Shown in pieces: positions 54,740 to 63,331 of a stretch of DNA of 64,000 bases; the first letter of the stretch is position 1; the number at the start of each line of letters is the position of its first letter. The notes beneath the pieces were generated by a model. The model was given only the letters and a program-made list of their open reading frames with translations, was not told the DNA's origin and did no database searches. Made by a program: the position numbers and the translations under genes. Origin of the DNA: Novosphingobium sp. PP1Y (lineage in GTDB: Bacteria; Pseudomonadota; Alphaproteobacteria; Sphingomonadales; Sphingomonadaceae); NCBI RefSeq assembly GCF_000253255.1, contig NC_015580.1, positions 2,989,001 through 3,053,000 of the forward strand, read 5' to 3'.

Positions 54740-55267
54740 TCAGGCTGGCGTCTTCCAGATAGTAGAGGAATTGTCGTCCTTGGCCAGGCTGGCGCGTTCT
54801 TCTTCGGCAGCATTGCAATAGCTTTTCACGTCGAACGCGGCGATCGCCATCTGCGATCCCATTGCCATGCCAAACCCGAGCAGGGCCTTTTTCTCGAGCG
54901 TGTTCAGCTCCGCTTCGGTCAGATCCATCTGCTTTCCGTCTTCATCATAGTGGATCAGGTTCATTTCCTTGGCAAAACGATCCTGATCAACCTCGAAACC
55001 CTCGCAGCTCTCACCCACGGTGACCTGGTGGGCCATGTTCTTGAGCATGGTGATCTGGCCGGTATTGAGCGAATCCTTCATCGCCTCATTCAGCGCATCG
55101 TCGACGCTCATCTGCATGTGAACGGCCGCAGGAACGGTATTGGCGTCCTCTGCTGTTTCAGTGCTGCCTTCAGACGTTGCTTCGGCCTCACCTTGGCTAC
55201 AGCCGGCAGCGAGCAGTGCAGTCAACGGCATTGCGAGCATGGCACAGTTCTTGAGTACCTTTTTCAT
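54740..55267 (-). CDS. Putative lipoprotein of unknown function
   Basis: 175 residues with a lipoprotein signal ending in LLAAGC (Cys 23), then an acidic linker (EAEATSEGSTETAEDANT) and a helical domain with two Cys (GESCEGFEVD and VKSYCNAAEEE), which probably form a disulfide. The ATG shares a base with the stop of the upstream His-rich gene (TGATG), so translation is coupled. Last gene before the terminator. Confidence 0.75.
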   Translation of the reverse strand: MKKVLKNCAMLAMPLTALLAAGCSQGEAEATSEGSTETAEDANTVPAAVHMQMSVDDALNEAMKDSLNTGQITMLKNMAHQVTVGESCEGFEVDQDRFAKEMNLIHYDEDGKQMDLTEAELNTLEKKALLGFGMAMGSQMAIAAFDVKSYCNAAEEERASLAKDDNSSTIWKTPA

Positions 55268-55662
55268 CAGAACCTCCGATCATGCCCGAATTCGTAGCTC
55301 GTCCAACGGCTGGAATAGTGGCCGTGGGTGTAGCACGAACGTGTTTGCTGATAGCACCATGTGTCTCTCGAACCCTCGGGTGCGAAAGCTTCGCGATCGT
55401 GGTGATAATAATAGCTGTTATCCCGGTAATATCGCTCGCGCTCGCGTTCCTTTTTCTTCTTGCTGGCAATGGCGGCAGCCAGCACGCCCGCAATGGCGAC
55501 GCCGGCGACAACACCTGCCGCGCTGTGGCCATCGTCATGATGCCGGTGGCGTTCATGATCGTGGTCGCGGTCCCTCGCCATGGCTGCACCTGTTGGCGCA
55601 AGCATCAGTGCCATCGCGGCGCTCGCCGAGATGAGCTTTCTTCCGGAACTCTTGCAGATCAT
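55267..55662 (-). CDS. Exported His/Asp-rich protein with a glycine-zipper helix
   Basis: 131 residues: signal peptide (cleavage after GAAMA), then DRDHDHERHRHHDDGH, a likely metal-binding stretch, a hydrophobic Gly/Ala helix (SAAGVVAGVAIAGVLAAAIA), a basic stretch (SKKKKERERERYYRD) and a Tyr/His-rich C terminus with two Cys. ATG 55662 follows GGAGGAG; an in-frame start at 55725 would disrupt the signal peptide. No function known. It overlaps the lipoprotein gene by one base. Confidence 0.75.
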   Translation of the reverse strand: MICKSSGRKLISASAAMALMLAPTGAAMARDRDHDHERHRHHDDGHSAAGVVAGVAIAGVLAAAIASKKKKERERERYYRDNSYYYHHDREAFAPEGSRDTWCYQQTRSCYTHGHYSSRWTSYEFGHDRRF

Positions 55663-55721
55663 GGTGTTTCTCCTCCTTCGATCAGCCTTCACGGATATTT
55701 TGTCGGAAGCACCCCCACCGA

Positions 55722-56762
55722 TCATTCATGATGTTCGATCGCATCCACCAGCGTGAGATGCGGTCTTGCTCCGCTGCCTACGCGTGAATTGGTAATCAGC
55801 ATTGTCGTGCCCGGTTCGACTGCCGCCATCAGCAGCTCACGGAATTCACGCGGCATGCGGACCCTGTTCAGTTGCGCTTCGTCAAGGGCCTTGCCATCTT
55901 CATCCTCGTGCCCTGTCATGCCGACAAAGGTCCATTTCGCCTGTCCATTCTGGATGATCCTGGTGGCGACATGCGAACCGGGGTCGGGATCATCGATGGT
56001 GGCAACACTGCGCCCGATCTCCACGCCGCTGCGCAATACGACAATCCGCTGATCCAGCTTGGAGACGATGATCGAAAGCGGACCGCTGGCAACAAATTCA
56101 GGATTCCAGCGAAAGCGTTCGCCGCTCCGCAAGGTCGGCTTCTCAATCGCCTCCCCGCGCTCGTTGAACGGGGCGAGCAGGCTGTTCTCGCTCGTGACTA
56201 CGTGATCCGCGGCATCGCCTTCGACGACGACCGTTCCCCCCAGATCGGTGATTGCAAACAGCTCGCGTGCAAATCCGATCGGCAGATGCACGCAGCCATG
56301 GCTTTCGGGATAACCCGGCAGGCCGCCCGCATGCAGCGCCACACCGTCCCATGTCAGCCGCTGCTGGTAGGGCATGGGCGCGTTGTTATAAGTGCTGGAC
56401 CGGTGCCTTGCGTCTTTTTGCAGGATGGTGAAAACGCCGGTCGGCGTCGGGTGGCCGGGTCTTCCGGTGGAGACCGTGGTTGCCGCGATGCGTATGCCGT
56501 TGCGATAGACTATGGCGATCTGGCGCGAGAGATCGACGTAAATCAGGACAGGACCGCTGGGGGCAACTTCGGGTGCCCAAACCCATTCACCCGGCTTGAG
56601 CCTGTCGATGTCACGCGCGAATTCCGGCGGAGAGCTGGCAACGGCCCCTTGCGCGTTTGCCTTCGACACGAACGTAATCGACAAGAGCGAAAGGGCCAGC
56701 GCCATTGCCGCGGGTGCCGGCACGAGAATCTTTGGCGCGATCATGCAAGACCATTTCGACAT
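55722..56762 (-). CDS. L,D-transpeptidase (YkuD domain)
   Basis: 346 residues with an N-terminal signal (residues 8-38). The YkuD catalytic motif is HAGGLPGYPESHGCVHLPIG with Cys 157. L,D-transpeptidases form 3-3 peptidoglycan cross-links or attach proteins to peptidoglycan in the periplasm. The C-terminal 190 residues hold a second beta-rich region (ASGPLSIIVSKLDQRIVVLR) that looks like a degenerate copy of the YkuD opening. The ATG comes directly after the CPBP stop with no gap, so the two are coupled. Confidence 0.88.
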   Translation of the reverse strand: MSKWSCMIAPKILVPAPAAMALALSLLSITFVSKANAQGAVASSPPEFARDIDRLKPGEWVWAPEVAPSGPVLIYVDLSRQIAIVYRNGIRIAATTVSTGRPGHPTPTGVFTILQKDARHRSSTYNNAPMPYQQRLTWDGVALHAGGLPGYPESHGCVHLPIGFARELFAITDLGGTVVVEGDAADHVVTSENSLLAPFNERGEAIEKPTLRSGERFRWNPEFVASGPLSIIVSKLDQRIVVLRSGVEIGRSVATIDDPDPGSHVATRIIQNGQAKWTFVGMTGHEDEDGKALDEAQLNRVRMPREFRELLMAAVEPGTTMLITNSRVGSGARPHLTLVDAIEHHE

Positions 56763-57521
56763 TCAACCGGCCCCCATGCTCGCGCCGACCAATGTCAACG
56801 TGAACGTCATCCAGTCATTGATTATGTGCGCCCCGGCCGAGACCCACAGGTTCTTGGTCTTGAGGTACGCCAGCGTCAGGACAAGCCGGGCTCCGCCGAT
56901 GAGGATCAGGCACTGGAGGATATTCCAGTTGTAGGTCGGCAGATGGATGGCAGCAAACCACACGGCAGTAGCCAACCAGGCGATAATCACTGCGGCCCGT
57001 CTCGATAGGCCAAACTTCCGCGTCAGATAATAGAGCAGCGCAAGGAAGGGCACGATCGAGATCAGCTCTTCCCCGATGAGCTGAGGTATGGAGTTCACGA
57101 AGAACAGAACCCTGTCTGCCTGTCCGAAGGTCTTCAATCCCTCGATAGCAGCGTTTGTCTCGGTATCGACGAAGTTCAGCACGATGAAGCCCAAAGGAAC
57201 CGCTATCACGTAGTTGAGCAACGCGAAGGCGAACATCCAGCCAATGTCTTTCAGGCGAACCCGCCGAAACAAAGCGGTCCAGTGCCTGCCCGCGACCAGG
57301 GCCATTCCAAGGAGCGGAAGAAGGGTCAGCAGCATGCCCGGGGCAAGCTGCAGGTAGCCCTGCGAGAACATCGGCAAATGCCTCAGCAGAACCGCAACGG
57401 CCAAACCGACCGCTGCCAGCGGCACCAGCCACTTCAGGGCGGAAATCTCGATCGGCCATCCGTTGTAGAACGGATAGTCTCTTTCAGATCCGTCAGCTGC
57501 GTTCAGTTCCGTGTCAGCCAT
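56763..57521 (-). CDS. CPBP family intramembrane protease
   Basis: 252 residues with about seven or eight membrane segments. The CPBP motifs are present: GEELISIVPFLALLYYL (EE pair), WFAAIHLPTYNW (FxxxH-like) and HIINDWMTF (HxxxD/N). The first motif lacks the usual Arg. These proteases cut membrane proteins or process lipoproteins and peptides. Followed immediately by the L,D-transpeptidase gene; 21 bases after the M13 peptidase stop. Confidence 0.87.
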   Translation of the reverse strand: MADTELNAADGSERDYPFYNGWPIEISALKWLVPLAAVGLAVAVLLRHLPMFSQGYLQLAPGMLLTLLPLLGMALVAGRHWTALFRRVRLKDIGWMFAFALLNYVIAVPLGFIVLNFVDTETNAAIEGLKTFGQADRVLFFVNSIPQLIGEELISIVPFLALLYYLTRKFGLSRRAAVIIAWLATAVWFAAIHLPTYNWNILQCLILIGGARLVLTLAYLKTKNLWVSAGAHIINDWMTFTLTLVGASMGAG

Positions 57522-57542
57522 TCTTCCGCCTTTCGAACCGAC

Positions 57543-59609
57543 CTACCAGATGTCGACCCGCTTCTGAGGGGCAAGCCACATCGGGTCACCTTCGTGGATG
57601 TCGAATGCCTCGTAAAACGCATCCAGATGCTGCAGAGGAGCAACGGCGCGATAGATGCCCGGCGCGTGGTTGTCTTCCAGCTGCACCCGCATCGAACCGT
57701 CCGATCGCTGCTCTGCCCAGAGCTGGGAATAGGCGATGAAACAGCGCTGGCTCGGACTGAGGCCATCGATCTCGACGTTCTCGTCGGGATGCTCTGCAAG
57801 GTAGTTCATCAAGGCATCGTGGGCGAGTGCGATGCCGCCGATGTCGGCAAGGTTCTCGGTCACGGTGAGGCCACCGTTCATGAAGGTTCCGGGAAGCGCC
57901 TCGAAGGCACTTGCCTGGTCGATCAGCTTCTGTGCCTCCGCTTCGAAGCGGGCGCCGTCCTTGGCCGTCCACCAGTTGCGAAGGTTTCCCTTCGCATCGA
58001 AATTCCGTCCACCGGTGTCGAAGCCGTGGGTCATTTCATGGCCGATTATCGCGCCGAGGCGGCAGAAATAGAGCGGCGCATCACGATTTACCGAAAAAGT
58101 AGGCGGCTGCGCGATGGCGGCCGTAACCTGGAACCCGTTGATGCTGGGATCGTAGGCCGCGTTTACTACCGTCGGTGTCGTATGCAGCGGTTCGGAAAAG
58201 GCCCAGAACTCGACCGGGGCGTTCTGCTTCGCCGCCATCCGGGCCATTTCGAACTCATGAAGGTTGATCAGGTTCTGCACTGGATCGTCGCCGACTTCGA
58301 CCTTGCCATAGTCGATCCAACGGTCGGGATAACCGACGCGGTAGTAGAGCGCGTCGACCTTCTCGAGCGCCGCCGACCGCGTTGCTTCGGCCATCCAGTC
58401 GTTTGCTTCGATCCGCTTTCGAAAGGCAGCCTGGATGCGCCGGATCATGTCCAGACCCGCATTTTCCTTCGGTTTTGAAAAGAAGTTGTCGACGTAAAGG
58501 TGCCCCAGAGGCTGACCCAGCGACTTCTCCATGAATTCGACGACCGTCTCTTCGCGCGGTTTTTCGGAATAGGCACCGAGCAAGGCGATGTTCACCTGCT
58601 TCTTCGGTTCCTCGAACTTCGTGCTCAGAACCGATCCGAATGCCTGGAGCAGGCGCAGCTTGAGATAATCCTTCAACTCGTCGACGGTGAAGGCAGCCAT
58701 CACCTTGCCGAGTGTGCGAGCCGCATCGGGATCGACCAGTATGACCCGGTCCGGTTCCTGCAGGCCCAGAGCCTGAAGATACGCATCGATTGCGAAACCG
58801 GCAGACTCGGCGCGCAATTGAGTCATCGTCCGCGGGTTGTTGACGTTGCGCTTGTCGACCTTCTTGACCGGATCGAGTTCGCCTGCGTGCAGCATGGTAT
58901 CGATTGCGAGCGATGTCGCGGCAATCGCCTTCGCACGCTCCGCAGGCACATCGGCGACTTCCAGCATCGCCGAGACGTATTCCCGGTAAATCGTGCGAAG
59001 CGGAGAGTCTTCGGGACTTTCGTAGATGGCATCAACAGAAAGCGCCCGCTCGCCCATCTCCATATAAACTGCGTTGCGCGAGACATCGGTCAGCTCCGGG
59101 AAAATATCGAGACTGACCAATGGCCAGTGCCCGGTGCGCGCCGAGAACGTGCCGAGGTAGGCCGCCAGCTCCTTCTTGCTCTCGACGGCGTCCAGCCGCG
59201 CGAGTTCCCCGGCAATCGGGGCAAGGCCAGTGGCATCGATCCGATCGACATCGACATAGGAACTGTACAAGGCTCCGACCTGCTGCGCCGGGCTTCCCTT
59301 TACCGCCGAGGAGGACGTCGCGGCGGCATCGGTCAATACGCTGGCCATTTGCCGGCTGATCCGGTTGGCTATGAACTGCATGAAACCAAAGGTCGGCTGA
59401 TCGGCTGGCCGTTTGACCCGGTCGAACCAGCCGCCCGACGCATAGCGCAGGAAGTCATCGGCGGGATTGACCGACCGATCCATGTTCTCGATCGAGAAGG
59501 CCAGCGTATCCGGAGTGGGGTCCGTCTCGTCATCATCAGCAAGAGCAGAACCGCTCGCCAGCAGCAGGAGACCTCCGGTTGCGCCAGCCAGCAGCTTGCC
59601 CTTGCCCAT
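57543..59609 (-). CDS. M13 family zinc metallopeptidase (neprilysin-like)
   Basis: 688 residues with a signal peptide (cleavage after GSALA). The zinc site is LGAIIGHEMTHGFDTGG with His 524, Glu 525 and His 528, and the third ligand Glu is in ENLADIGGIALAHDAL, the typical M13 pair. The C terminus ends in a Trp, as in many M13 members. It cuts oligopeptides in the periplasm or outside the cell. Part of the eight-gene secreted/envelope run. Confidence 0.94.
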   Translation of the reverse strand: MGKGKLLAGATGGLLLLASGSALADDDETDPTPDTLAFSIENMDRSVNPADDFLRYASGGWFDRVKRPADQPTFGFMQFIANRISRQMASVLTDAAATSSSAVKGSPAQQVGALYSSYVDVDRIDATGLAPIAGELARLDAVESKKELAAYLGTFSARTGHWPLVSLDIFPELTDVSRNAVYMEMGERALSVDAIYESPEDSPLRTIYREYVSAMLEVADVPAERAKAIAATSLAIDTMLHAGELDPVKKVDKRNVNNPRTMTQLRAESAGFAIDAYLQALGLQEPDRVILVDPDAARTLGKVMAAFTVDELKDYLKLRLLQAFGSVLSTKFEEPKKQVNIALLGAYSEKPREETVVEFMEKSLGQPLGHLYVDNFFSKPKENAGLDMIRRIQAAFRKRIEANDWMAEATRSAALEKVDALYYRVGYPDRWIDYGKVEVGDDPVQNLINLHEFEMARMAAKQNAPVEFWAFSEPLHTTPTVVNAAYDPSINGFQVTAAIAQPPTFSVNRDAPLYFCRLGAIIGHEMTHGFDTGGRNFDAKGNLRNWWTAKDGARFEAEAQKLIDQASAFEALPGTFMNGGLTVTENLADIGGIALAHDALMNYLAEHPDENVEIDGLSPSQRCFIAYSQLWAEQRSDGSMRVQLEDNHAPGIYRAVAPLQHLDAFYEAFDIHEGDPMWLAPQKRVDIW

Positions 59610-59638
59610 TACGCTTCCTCCGATTGTCCCGAGCCCGA

Positions 59639-60340
59639 TCAGTTATTCCTGCGATATTGAAGCACGGCGACTGCGGCGTTTGCCTTTTCGCCTGTCGTGC
59701 AGCCCGGCAGTGAGCTCATGAGACCGCCTTTGTCGTTGAAATATACCGTGCAGGTTCCCGAAACGGTCGCCTGGTAATTGCCGTTTCGCAGGCGCAGGAC
59801 CGGAACGCCATATGTGTAGCCCGAGTGATGCTTTTGCGTCAGTCCCTGTTCCTTGCGATAGGATTCCATCGCGTCATCGGCCTTGCTCCGGTCCGAATGA
59901 GAGCAATGGTCATTCGTCCCATTACGATCGCCATCGCGATCGTAGTAGACGATGCAGGCAGCACCGACATTGACATGGCTTCGCCCATGGCGATCCATCA
60001 CGACCTCGGGCGGCCCGTAGTGGTGACCGGCGTGACTGCCTTGGCTTCCGAAGCCTCCCGGAGGCGCTTCGCTGCCGGGATAGCCATCCATTCCCTGTTC
60101 CCGCCGATAGGCCGCTACGCCAGTGTCAGCCTGACTCCTCTGGCTCCGCGAGCAGTTGCTGTTGGCGCTCTTGCGCCTGCCGTCGGCGCCGTAATAAACC
60201 ACGCAATTGTTGGAGAAAGTTGCCTCGATCTCGCCGTTACTGCCGGCAAATATCCGCGGCGCTTCCTGAGCCAGAGCGGGGGCGGCACAGAAAGCCGCGA
60301 CAAGGCCCGCTCCAGCCAGAATATGCTTGATCATCGACAT
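59639..60340 (-). CDS. Exported protein with three copies of a Cys-x16-Cys repeat
   Basis: 233 residues with a signal peptide (cleavage after ALAQ). Three copies of one unit are seen at residues 30-83, 113-166 and 181-233. Each unit holds Cys pairs 46/63, 129/146 and 197/214, always 17 apart, in the pattern C-x-V-Y-(Y/F)-x3-G ... C, as in NNCVVYYGADGRR, AACIVYYDRDGDR and GTCTVYFNDKGG. The first two units end in a nearly identical ADxxxxxYRxEQG helix. I know no named family for it. ATG 60340 follows GGAGGAG. It sits 29 bases before the M13 peptidase. Confidence 0.8.
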   Translation of the reverse strand: MSMIKHILAGAGLVAAFCAAPALAQEAPRIFAGSNGEIEATFSNNCVVYYGADGRRKSANSNCSRSQRSQADTGVAAYRREQGMDGYPGSEAPPGGFGSQGSHAGHHYGPPEVVMDRHGRSHVNVGAACIVYYDRDGDRNGTNDHCSHSDRSKADDAMESYRKEQGLTQKHHSGYTYGVPVLRLRNGNYQATVSGTCTVYFNDKGGLMSSLPGCTTGEKANAAVAVLQYRRNN

Positions 60341-60397
60341 AACTCCTCCAAATTGCGTGGCCGTGCAATGCACCCGAGCGCGACAGCCACGCGTTCT

Positions 60398-60850
60398 TCA
60401 CTTGAGCGTGCAGATCCCGTTGGCCCGGTTGGGTCCCGAGAAACTGAGGCTCAACGAGCCGTCCGGATTGAACGAAATGGAGATCGTCGTTCCATCTCGT
60501 GAGGCCTCGAAATAGTTGTCGTTGAACTTCTTGAGGCTCGTTTCCTCACCATTGATGAACACCGGCCCGCCTTCGTTGGCGTGAACCTCGATAGCGTTAC
60601 CGCATATTGCATTGAACAGCGGGATGCGTGGCTTCAACGAGGCGGCAGAAGCGGGTGAGGGTTCGCTTGCGCTCGGCGCTTCGACAGGCGCTACAGGCTG
60701 GGGAGCAGCGGAAGCTTCACTCGTCGGCGCAGAAGCCGGTTCGGAGGCCGGCGAACTTGCCTCCGTCTCCGAAGCGGCAGGGGCCTTCGCTCCCGATCCA
60801 CAGCCGTAGAGAAGTATTGCAAGGCCTGCCGACAGAACAACGCTACGCAT
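60398..60850 (-). CDS. Putative lipoprotein with Ser/Pro-rich linker
   Basis: 150 residues: a lipoprotein signal ending in LLYGC (Cys 17), a long Ala/Ser/Pro/Glu linker (residues 20-75) and a small beta domain with two Cys (NAICGNAIEVHANEGGPVF, SISFNPDGSLSLSFSGP, GICTLK). The domain looks like a C-lysozyme inhibitor-type or MliC-like small sandwich, but similarity is too weak for a name. ATG 60850. Confidence 0.72.
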   Translation of the reverse strand: MRSVVLSAGLAILLYGCGSGAKAPAASETEASSPASEPASAPTSEASAAPQPVAPVEAPSASEPSPASAASLKPRIPLFNAICGNAIEVHANEGGPVFINGEETSLKKFNDNYFEASRDGTTISISFNPDGSLSLSFSGPNRANGICTLK

Positions 60851-60877
60851 CTGGACCTCCTATACTTTCAGGAGAAA

Positions 60878-61405
60878 TTAGAACCGGCGTTGTTCGCCGG
60901 AATTATGCTCTTCACAAGTGCCACGGAAATCCTCGATCCCGTCGACACTGATGTGGCCGGTCTGGCGGTTGATCTTGACCTTCGGTTTGTTCAGGCCGTT
61001 GAGACGATACTTTGCGTGAATTTCCGAGTAGCCGACCTGCAAGTCATGCAGTTCCCACCAGCCGTCCTGTCCGCCCGAATGGATCGGCGGGATCAACTTC
61101 TTGGGCAGCCAGATGTGGCCCTCGTCGCCGTGTATGTCTATCTGGACGATGCTGTCGAATTGCCGGCGCGACATGACGGTCGCGTAATCGGTATCAAATT
61201 CGTGATGACGCCGGCTCCAGTGGAAGATCGGAACGGTCTGGACGTTCGGCTTCTCTCCCTCACCGTAACAGACCAGGTGCAGGTCCATCCCGCCGTAGTA
61301 TCCGTCATCACGGTCGCGATCCTGTGCAACGGTGCCCGTAGCAGAAAGTATCACGGCCGCAGGCAATATCGTCCAATAAGCGACTTTACGGATACACTTG
61401 TGCAT
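60878..61405 (-). CDS. Exported protein of unknown function
   Basis: 175 residues with a signal peptide (cleavage near TVAQ). The rest is beta-rich: DLHLVCYGEGEKPNVQTVPI, FDSIVQIDIHGDEGHIWLPK, YSEIHAKYRLNGLNKPKVKI, RQTGHISVDGIEDFRGTCEE. The spread of two Cys suggests a single disulfide. No named family; similar proteins appear common in sphingomonads. It is the first gene of the run that ends at 54740 and has a 358-base space upstream. Confidence 0.7.
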   Translation of the reverse strand: MHKCIRKVAYWTILPAAVILSATGTVAQDRDRDDGYYGGMDLHLVCYGEGEKPNVQTVPIFHWSRRHHEFDTDYATVMSRRQFDSIVQIDIHGDEGHIWLPKKLIPPIHSGGQDGWWELHDLQVGYSEIHAKYRLNGLNKPKVKINRQTGHISVDGIEDFRGTCEEHNSGEQRRF

Positions 61406-61763
61406 GCACGCCCCCTATCCGATTGCTCTTCACAGGATAATATTCGATCGACTGCACCCAAACATGGCGCAGTGCGGATACTCCGCTTTGCACGCACCCC
61501 ATTTGTGGAAAAGTGCGTTCCTACATGCAAGTATTGATAGCTCTCCCAACATTGGGTGGGAATTTGAGGTGTTGGTGTCTCGCAGACCGAAGCCTGATCC
61601 AACACCTCCCGGTGTCTATGCGTCGAGAAGACAATTCAGCATAAAGCCATAGAATTCAGGTTGATCATTAAGGTGTGAATCGGCTCCCGGCGCAATGCAC
61701 ATCTGGTGACAAACCATATACAGATCAGGACATTGAGGTGGGACCTTTGCTTCATACCAGCTG
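61406..61763 (-). other. Intergenic region upstream of the envelope gene run
   Basis: 358 bases between the AraC stop and the first gene of the run. No convincing gene or RNA is seen. It should hold the promoter of the envelope run, close to 61406. Confidence 0.35.
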
Positions 61764-62894
61764 TCAATGCCGATTGAGCGCGTCCCGGTACGCCCCGGGG
61801 GACTGACCATGCCACTGTTGGAATGCGCGGCCGAAACTCGACGAGTTCGAAAAACCGGACATGCTGGCGACATCCGCCAGCGTAAGTGAGGCATCGGCCA
61901 TCAAGCCATCGACGAACTGCCAGCGTTCCTGATCTACAAGTTCCTGGAATTTTATTCCGGTAGCCGACAGCCTTCTAGCGAGAGTGCGGACCGTTACTCC
62001 TTCACGCACCGCAATTTCTTTCAGGCGCAAGACCTTTCCCTGAGACGCGAGGCTGGTTGCAACCTGTCCGCGAAGGCGGGCTGCCAATTCTCGATAACCC
62101 TTGATTTCGTCCGCCTTTTTCAAGCGCAGCAAGGCAGTATACCACAAGGAAGCGTCGTAATCCGAATTGGACGTTTCACGCCATTCCGAAGGGAAGCTTA
62201 TTCGATTGTGGTCTGCCCCCATCTCGACCTCCACCCCTTTCTCCCTGAACAGGCCTTCGATCGATTGGTCATGCGGAAGAGAAAGGGTCAAGCCGACCGG
62301 CTGCAGGTCAGCCAGCAAGAACCACTCAATGGTCCGCATCACGAGGATGAGCCTGATGGCTGCCACGAAATCCAGCATCGGACCGAGGGGCAATTTCTGC
62401 ACGACATTAACCTCAGCCCGCCGAACCGTCGAAGCGAATTGAAGCGAGACGTTCATGTTTGTGGCCTCGATCAATGAGGTCAGATGAATCAACGCTTGTT
62501 CAAGGGTGGGTGCATTCCTGATGATGATCGAAGCCGTCGGTCCGGTTATCAGTCGATTTGTCTGCAGAGTTTTCCTTATCAACTCAGGGCCATGCCCACG
62601 TTCAAGGAAGTTGGCGGTAATCGTGATGTCGTCAGCCATCGAAATTCGCTGTGGCAGTTTGCCGCAACCCGGTATCGAAGTGCCCTCACGCAGCCAGTCC
62701 GGCCACCCCAGCCATTGTGAAAACGGACCGATCACCCCAAGCGGCACACTGAATCTCGCATCATTGCCCAGGTCGGCAATGGCTGCCCGTGCGCTTTTGC
62801 GGTAATCGTATTTGCGAGGGGGCGCGTCGGCTAAAGAAGAAACGGAGTGCTCCTCCGTCGTCTTTCTCAAGGGTTGGCGGACCGGGCCGTGCAC
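61764..62894 (-). CDS. AraC family regulator with an N-terminal arabinose-binding-like domain
   Basis: 376 residues. The first 250 follow the AraC/OruR-type N-terminal domain (LERGHGPELIRKTLQTNRLI, NMNVSLQFASTVRRAEVNVV). The C-terminal HTH_18 domain has KEIAVREGVTVRTLARRLSA and TLADVASMSGFSNSSSFGRA followed by FQQWHGQSPGAYRDAL, the typical ending of the family. The start is GTG at 62894; a later start is possible. It may regulate the envelope run downstream on the same strand, which is an inference from position only. Confidence 0.88.
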   Translation of the reverse strand: MHGPVRQPLRKTTEEHSVSSLADAPPRKYDYRKSARAAIADLGNDARFSVPLGVIGPFSQWLGWPDWLREGTSIPGCGKLPQRISMADDITITANFLERGHGPELIRKTLQTNRLITGPTASIIIRNAPTLEQALIHLTSLIEATNMNVSLQFASTVRRAEVNVVQKLPLGPMLDFVAAIRLILVMRTIEWFLLADLQPVGLTLSLPHDQSIEGLFREKGVEVEMGADHNRISFPSEWRETSNSDYDASLWYTALLRLKKADEIKGYRELAARLRGQVATSLASQGKVLRLKEIAVREGVTVRTLARRLSATGIKFQELVDQERWQFVDGLMADASLTLADVASMSGFSNSSSFGRAFQQWHGQSPGAYRDALNRH

Positions 62895-63331
62895 AAATTC
62901 TCACCACTGAATTGAGAGAAGTGACAAAGCAGGTATCGGCATACAACTCAAAGAGGGCAAGCGTCTTTTTGTGTTAGCGTAGCGAACTTACCTCAAACTG
63001 GAATCCGACCGTAGCGCGCTTTCCTTGTATCATGTCACAGGAAGTATCGATCTGTTGTGCCGCGGCGCCGCGGAGCATTTGCCAAACGATCGGCAACTTC
63101 AAGGGTGATTCAAAGGCCACTTGGATGACTGAAACTGGGGCGCGCAAATGAAGCGCTGCCCCCCCCTGCCCGTGACGTCCCCTATTCCGGTCTACGCACA
63201 CAAACGAAGCTGCCGGATCGTCCGCAGGCTCGCCCGGTCGCAAGCAAAATTGTCGCCGGGCGGTCGTTGATGCGGTGGCGATCTCGCGCTGGGCTGCTGA
63301 CGCGGCCGCCGTATGGCGCTATGGGCCTGCC
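62895..63331 (+). other. Intergenic region between araC and trhO
   Basis: 437 bases without a convincing gene. A perfect palindrome CCGCGGCGCCGCGG is at 63060-63073. A minus-strand frame (62974-63243) has no start context or recognised domain. The region should contain the promoters of both flanking genes. Confidence 0.35.

Noticed and set aside
62974..63243. An 89-residue minus-strand frame
   Set aside because: No start context, family or coupling; kept only as intergenic.
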